A model generated the notes under the pieces. That model had not been told where the DNA came from, did no database searches, and saw only the letters and a program-made list of their open reading frames with translations. Shown piece after piece: positions 59,838-64,000 of a stretch of DNA of 64,000 nt. The number at the start of each line of letters is the position of its first letter. Within the stretch, counting starts at the first letter, position 1. The stretch is from the NCBI RefSeq assembly GCF_014201315.1, contig NZ_JACHDY010000006.1, forward strand, positions 62,001 through 126,000, given 5' to 3'. This DNA comes from Edaphobacter lichenicola (GTDB taxonomy: Bacteria > Acidobacteriota > Terriglobia > Terriglobales > Acidobacteriaceae). Made by a program: the position numbers and the translations under genes.

Positions 59838-61769
59838 ATGCAAATGACCCACCATATCGACCCGAACGACGTCGGCCCCAATGGAAGGGCTGAGAAGGTC
59901 TCTGCGGGAAAACTTCATGCGGCCCAATATATTGTCGCGGGCATTCTGATTGTGCTGATCACGGGTCTCTGGCGCTTGCAGGTTCTTGGAGCGGACAACT
60001 TCCGCGCGCTCGCCGAAGCTAATCGAATTCGCAAGGTTCCAATCCTTGCGCCGCGTGGGAGGCTCTTTGATCGTGAGGGCCGGCTGCTTGTCGACAACTA
60101 CCCTTCGGTCTCCTGCTACCTGCTGCGTGAGCAGGTCAAAGACCTCGATGTTGATCTGCCTCTCATCTCGCAGGGCCTCCACATCCCCATAGAGCAGATT
60201 CAGTCCACGCTTCGCCGTTACCAGATCGCACCGAAGTATCAGCCTATTCCACTGAAGCAGGACATCTCTCCTGACGAGCAGGCCTTCATCGCTGCGCATC
60301 GCGATGAGCTCCCCGAGCTTGAGACCCTCGACGAGCAACGCCGTCTCTATCCTCGGGACGGATTCGCCGCTCACCTCATCGGGTATGTTGGCGAAGTCTC
60401 CGAGCAGATGCTCGACGACCCACGCTACGCCTTCTACTCTCCCGGCGATGTCGTCGGCCGCTCCGGTGTCGAGCAGACCTACGACGCACTGCTTCGCGGG
60501 AAAGACGGCAGCCGCGACGTCATCGTCAACAGCCACGGCAAGGAGCTTGGACACCTCGGGCAAGAGCTCGCCATTCCTGGCAAAGATCTGAAGCTCACCA
60601 TCGATCTTGACCTCCAGATCGCTGCGGAAAAAGCTCTCGATGGCAAGAACGGCGCCATCGTCGCGATGGACCCTCACACCGGCGAGATCCTCGCGATGGT
60701 CTCGCGTCCGACCTACGATCCCAACCAGTTCTCCGTCCGTCTCACCAAAAACTACTGGAACGAGATCATCAATAATCCGGATCACCCGCTGCTGAATAAG
60801 AGCCTTCAGGCGCAGCTTGCTCCGGGCAGTACCTTCAAGATCATCATGTCAGTGGCCGGCCTGCAGGAGAATGTCGCTCAGACGATGCATGTAAGCTGCA
60901 ACGGCGGGGCAGAGTTTTACGGCCACTTCTATGCCTGCGACAAACACCACGGCGCGGTCGACATCAACAACGCGATTCCTTACTCCTGCGACACTTTTTA
61001 CTACACGCTTGCCAATCGGCTTGGCATCGATACGATCGCGAAGTACGCCACCTCCGTGGGTCTGGGGCAAAGGACCGGCATCGACCTGCCCGATGAGGTC
61101 ACCGGGACGATGCCTTCTACGGCGTGGAAGCTGAAGACGCAGCATGACAAGTGGTTTGCGGGCGAGACCATCTCGGTCGGCATCGGTCAGGGGGCCGTTA
61201 CAGCGACGCCGATGCAACTGGCGCGTGCGCTGAGTGGTATCGCATCGGGTGGAGTCTTCCGCCGTCCCCACGTGATCTTCGCCGATGAAGTTCCGCCGGA
61301 GATGCAGCAGGCGATTCAGGAGTCCTTCCCCGGCTCGGGCGATGCGATCATTCCACTGACCACCGAGAACTGGCAGCTGATCACCGACGCGATGGCGAAC
61401 GTGACCAGCAGCCCCATCGGCACTGCCTACGCTGCGCATCTTGAAGGGGTCGACTTCGCGGGCAAGACCGGGACGGCTCAGGTCATCGGCCACGACGCTC
61501 TTGCCAAGACAAACAAGGGCCACAACACGGAGCCGAATGCGTGGTTCGTCGGCATGGCTCCGCGGCGCAATCCCGACATCGTCGTCGCTGTGCTCTGGGA
61601 GCATGGCAACTGGGGCAACAACTCCGCCAAGCTCGCCTCGCAGATCATTGATGCGTATGTGAACAAACAGCGCAAACGCGACAATAACATCCGCATCGCA
61701 ACTACTCCTGAGCCCGCCAAGCCCGCGGCTCCAACCAGCGAAACACCTACCGTACCCAGCGCAGAATAG
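59838..61769 (+). CDS. mrdA: Penicillin-binding protein 2 (elongasome transpeptidase)
   Basis: The 643-residue class B PBP cross-links peptidoglycan during elongation. One membrane helix (YIVAGILIVLITGLWRLQVL, about 33-52) is followed by the pedestal domain (NRIRKVPILAPRGRLFDREG) and the transpeptidase domain. Catalytic S331 is in APGSTFKI, the second motif is in PYSCDTFYYTLAN, and KTG is in AGKTGTAQV. The C-terminus is Ala/Pro-rich. It lies between mreD and rodA, and its partner RodA is encoded 12 bp downstream. Confidence 0.96.
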   Translation: MQMTHHIDPNDVGPNGRAEKVSAGKLHAAQYIVAGILIVLITGLWRLQVLGADNFRALAEANRIRKVPILAPRGRLFDREGRLLVDNYPSVSCYLLREQVKDLDVDLPLISQGLHIPIEQIQSTLRRYQIAPKYQPIPLKQDISPDEQAFIAAHRDELPELETLDEQRRLYPRDGFAAHLIGYVGEVSEQMLDDPRYAFYSPGDVVGRSGVEQTYDALLRGKDGSRDVIVNSHGKELGHLGQELAIPGKDLKLTIDLDLQIAAEKALDGKNGAIVAMDPHTGEILAMVSRPTYDPNQFSVRLTKNYWNEIINNPDHPLLNKSLQAQLAPGSTFKIIMSVAGLQENVAQTMHVSCNGGAEFYGHFYACDKHHGAVDINNAIPYSCDTFYYTLANRLGIDTIAKYATSVGLGQRTGIDLPDEVTGTMPSTAWKLKTQHDKWFAGETISVGIGQGAVTATPMQLARALSGIASGGVFRRPHVIFADEVPPEMQQAIQESFPGSGDAIIPLTTENWQLITDAMANVTSSPIGTAYAAHLEGVDFAGKTGTAQVIGHDALAKTNKGHNTEPNAWFVGMAPRRNPDIVVAVLWEHGNWGNNSAKLASQIIDAYVNKQRKRDNNIRIATTPEPAKPAAPTSETPTVPSAE

Positions 61770-61781
61770 GACAGACCAGCC

Positions 61782-62882
61782 ATGCCCCGCCTCTCCTCTT
61801 ATCGCGACTTCGACTGGGTCCTTCTCGGATTTGTGCTGCTGCTCTCGCTGATCTCTGTGCTTGAGATTAAGTCGGCTACGCTGCACACCAAGTTCCACGG
61901 CTTCGACCACAAGCAGGTCCAGTTTCTCGCCGGTGGCATTTTCCTGATGTTTGTCATCTCGCTGATCGACTATCACCGGCTGATCGATATCATCCACTGG
62001 GCCTATGGCGTCAGCGTGCTCTCGCTGATTGCTGTTCTGATCGTCGGCACCAAGGTTCTCGGCGGACGCCGCTGGATTAAATTTCCTGGCGGCATTCACT
62101 TTCAGCCGTCCGAGTGGGTGAAGCTGGTGCTGATCCTCGCGGTGGCCCGCTACTTCTGGGGGCTGGCGGGGAAGGAGCTTACGTGGGGGGATATCGGCAA
62201 GGCTGCGGCTATGGTGATGGTGCCGATGGCGCTCGTGCTCAAGCAGCCAGACCTTGGGACTGCGTTGACCTATCTTCCTATCTTGATCTGCGGGTTGTTT
62301 CTTGGCGGCATTCGCGTCAAGCAGGTTGGCCTGGTCGTGCTGGCGATTGCGCTTATCGGCGGGGTCGCCTGGAAGAGCGGCAAGCATCTGAAGCCGTATC
62401 AGCAGGCACGCATCAACGCGTTCATGGATCCTGACTCCGACCCACGCGGCTCCGGGTACCAGATTCGTCAGTCTCTTATCGCTGTCGGCTCCGGCGGCAT
62501 ATGGGGGAAGGGTGCGAACAAGGGGACACAGACTCAGGGAGACTTCCTCCCCATCCCGTACACCGATTTTATCTTTGCGGCCTTCTGCGAGGAGCACGGC
62601 TTTGTGGGTGCGATCGGGGTTCTGCTGCTCTACTTTCTTATTTTGATGCGTCTGATTCAGAACGCCCAGACCGCCTCCGATCTTCCCGGCAGCTTCATCA
62701 TCATGGGGGTGGTCGCAGTTATCGTCTTTCAGATCGCCGTTAATGTTGGCATGGTCGTGGGCCTGATGCCGGTCACGGGGATTCCTTTGCCGTTGCTGAG
62801 TTATGGCGGCTCGTCGGTTCTGTTTACTTTTCTGTCGCTTGGGATCGTGATGAACATCCGCATGCGGCGGTTCGTGAACTAG
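61782..62882 (+). CDS. rodA: Peptidoglycan glycosyltransferase RodA
   Basis: The 366-residue SEDS-family protein has ten hydrophobic helices. It polymerises lipid II into glycan strands together with PBP2. Family features include GGRRWIKFPGGIHFQPSEWVKL in pieces (GGRRWIK and QPSEWVKL), KQPDLGTAL, and the C-terminal MPVTGIPLPLLSYGGSS. Length is standard. It ends the mreC-rodA operon. The 566 bp after it separate it from the RNase G/E gene. Confidence 0.97.
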   Translation: MPRLSSYRDFDWVLLGFVLLLSLISVLEIKSATLHTKFHGFDHKQVQFLAGGIFLMFVISLIDYHRLIDIIHWAYGVSVLSLIAVLIVGTKVLGGRRWIKFPGGIHFQPSEWVKLVLILAVARYFWGLAGKELTWGDIGKAAAMVMVPMALVLKQPDLGTALTYLPILICGLFLGGIRVKQVGLVVLAIALIGGVAWKSGKHLKPYQQARINAFMDPDSDPRGSGYQIRQSLIAVGSGGIWGKGANKGTQTQGDFLPIPYTDFIFAAFCEEHGFVGAIGVLLLYFLILMRLIQNAQTASDLPGSFIIMGVVAVIVFQIAVNVGMVVGLMPVTGIPLPLLSYGGSSVLFTFLSLGIVMNIRMRRFVN

Positions 62883-63448
62883 CGGATTACAAGGGGTTAC
62901 AGCTCGACAATAGAGGAATGTGAATGCCGTGTGGCTTTTGCAGCGGCTTTAGTGCAATACTGTTAGCAACACTGTTCGGCTGTAGATGCCGCTCAGTGTA
63001 CCCCGCTACTCGGGCGCACGGTCGCCAGTCAGCGGCAACAAAAGACTTTTTAGAAGAAAAGGCCGGCCAGCCAGAGACATCGATCCGTTGGCCGGACAGG
63101 TTTTAGGGAATGATTGCATCCGGATGGCGAACGGCCCCGCCTCAAATCTCTGATTTTGAGGTTGTTCTGGTCACAAACTCCGCATGTCTCGAAATGCTTG
63201 AAGCATCCCCCCGTGTCCCCGATCTACCCGGTATTGCCCAATCCGCGCTCGCCTTGAGTGCGCCCACGGCAGAGCTGCATTCCTACCTCGTACCGGTCGT
63301 CGAGTCTTGTTCACGAGCTTCCGCAGCCCGTAATCTGTCCGCTCCACGGTGAGCCACACCTGCCCTCCGGGTCAGGCGAACTCCCGATTGTTCTCTGTCG
63401 CGTCTGCCGCTCGAACCTCCTAGAGGTCGGGCAGAAAGAGCACAGCGA
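62883..63448. other. 566-bp rodA-rng intergenic region
   Basis: There is no convincing gene. A 60-codon frame at 62924-63106 has GAGG seven bases before its ATG and a hydrophobic, Cys-containing start (GFSAILLATLFGCRCR), but its second half has no supporting pattern. CCGGCCA at 63063-63069 and TGGCCGG at 63089-63095 could form a rodA terminator stem with ACAGGTTTTA after it. The last 200 bp may be an untranslated leader of the RNase gene, whose E. coli relative is controlled through its 5' UTR. Confidence 0.35.
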
Positions 63449-64000
63449 ATGTCGAAAGAAATTTATATCTCCAGTACCCCCCACGAGACTCGTCTCGCCA
63501 TCGTCGAAAACGACGCCCTAACGGAAATCTATTACGAGCGCGAGAACGAGTACACTCTCGCTGGATCCATCTACAACGGTAAAGTCACGCGCGTTCTGCC
63601 AGGCATGCAGTCCTCCTTCGTGGATATCGGCCTCGAGCGCGATGCCTTCCTCTACATCACGGACTTCATGGAGGAGGCCGGCGACTCGGCTGACTTCGAT
63701 ACCAATGGCGACTCCGGCCGCCGCTCCGAGGGTCGGCGCAGTGACCGTGGCGACCGCAACGGCAGCCCCACCACCATCGAAGGCACGATAGCCAGCCCTC
63801 CGGATCGCCTCGACCAGACCAGCGACTCCGGTGTCCGCTCTTCCGAGCGCACAGACCGCGGTGATCGAGGTGGACGTAGCGACCGTGGCCGCGGTGGCAG
63901 AGGCCGTCGGGACCGTGGTGGCAACCGTGACCGCCAGCCCATTGCAGATCCGCTCGCGCCTGCTTCGCCGGACGACAGCTTCAACGCCCCAGTGACTGAC
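63449..64000 (+). CDS. rng: Ribonuclease G/E family protein, N-terminal part
   Basis: The first 184 residues lie in the window, and no stop is reached. MSKEIYISSTPHETRLAIVEN is the typical RNase G start (given here as MSKEIYISS and ETRLAIVEN). It is followed by the S1 RNA-binding domain beginning YNGKVTRVLPGMQSSFVDIGLERDAFL in pieces (GKVTRVLPGMQ, FVDIGLERDAFLY). At about residue 75 the S1 domain is interrupted by an insertion of more than 100 residues, rich in Arg, Gly, Asp and Ser (RSDRGRGGRGRRDRGG). The catalytic domain would lie beyond the window. The enzyme cuts single-stranded RNA in decay and rRNA maturation. Confidence 0.9.
   Translation, partial: MSKEIYISSTPHETRLAIVENDALTEIYYERENEYTLAGSIYNGKVTRVLPGMQSSFVDIGLERDAFLYITDFMEEAGDSADFDTNGDSGRRSEGRRSDRGDRNGSPTTIEGTIASPPDRLDQTSDSGVRSSERTDRGDRGGRSDRGRGGRGRRDRGGNRDRQPIADPLAPASPDDSFNAPVTD

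Noticed and set aside
62924..63106. A 60-codon frame with GAGG upstream, between rodA and the RNase gene
   Set aside because: Only the start looks gene-like. The later half crosses a terminator-like stem and has no coding pattern, so it is mentioned only in the intergenic entry.
63258..63521. An 87-codon frame with several Cys residues overlapping the RNase start
   Set aside because: It overlaps the start of the RNase gene out of frame, and the Cys spacing does not form a clear zinc-ribbon pattern.
1..64000. tRNA and rRNA genes
   Set aside because: I saw no cloverleaf with a T-arm GGTTCGA-type sequence and no rRNA signature on either strand; a covariance-model scan would be needed to exclude all small RNAs.

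Overview
The window is a GC-rich bacterial chromosome segment with about 48 protein genes and no rRNA, tRNA, CRISPR array, insertion sequence or phage module that I could find. The gene set fits the family Acidobacteriaceae (Granulicella/Edaphobacter/Terriglobus-like soil acidobacteria): a patatin outer-membrane autotransporter, a tannase-family esterase, an M13 peptidase, a Tat-exported ferritin-like protein, a cytochrome P460, RNase J, and several families of short palindromic intergenic repeats. This taxonomic call is inference from content, not from a marker-gene comparison.

Layout. 0-4 kb: partial SH3/repeat protein, TPR membrane protein, ClC channel. 4-8 kb: serine/threonine dehydratase-like enzyme and a PlpD-like patatin. 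8-15 kb: Tat ferritin-like protein, rnj, rpiA, tannase-family esterase, FAD disulfide oxidoreductase. 15.7-24.3 kb: lysine/diaminopimelate genes in two minus-strand blocks (dapA-dapD and asd-lysC-dapB), separated by an exported aminotransferase, a small membrane protein and an M29 aminopeptidase. 24.4-30.3 kb: copper-site-like lipoprotein, NAD-type isocitrate dehydrogenase, nrdR, UPF0104 flippase-like protein, lytic transglycosylase, HAD phosphatase. 30.4-41 kb: small membrane proteins, thrC, STAS protein, quinone oxidoreductase, MATE and EamA transporters, M13 peptidase, an exported protein of unknown function, rpsT. 41.9-46 kb: phoH, a GH16 glucanase, ybeY and a CBS-domain (CorC-like) membrane protein, tightly packed. 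46.4-57.7 kb: mreB, a polytopic membrane protein, ald, an NtrY/NtrX-like two-component pair, era, an esterase and a P460 protein. 57.9-64 kb: mreC-mreD-mrdA-rodA followed by the start of a ribonuclease G/E gene.

How the genes work together. Asd, LysC, DapA, DapB and DapD cover most of the succinylase route from aspartate to diaminopimelate, and ThrC ends the threonine branch. Diaminopimelate feeds the peptidoglycan that the MreB/C/D, PBP2 and RodA elongation machine assembles and the lytic transglycosylase trims.

What stands out. (1) The strand composition flips at about 45.3-46.2 kb: the + strand is strongly C-rich to the left and G-rich or neutral to the right, whichever way the genes point, which suggests a replichore boundary. 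(2) The GH16 gene sits inside the usual phoH-ybeY neighbourhood and is bracketed by an identical 17-bp sequence that supplies its start codon at one end and its stop codon at the other. (3) At least four families of structured dispersed repeats occupy the gene junctions, including head-to-head pairs and a G/T-rich element placed just downstream of two unrelated stop codons. (4) Two recognisable proteins have lost family hallmarks: the NtrX-like regulator lacks a normal GAFTGA loop, and the tannase-family esterase lacks both cysteines of its Ser/His-linking disulfide. I did not find a convincing multi-gene novel defence or biosynthetic system.
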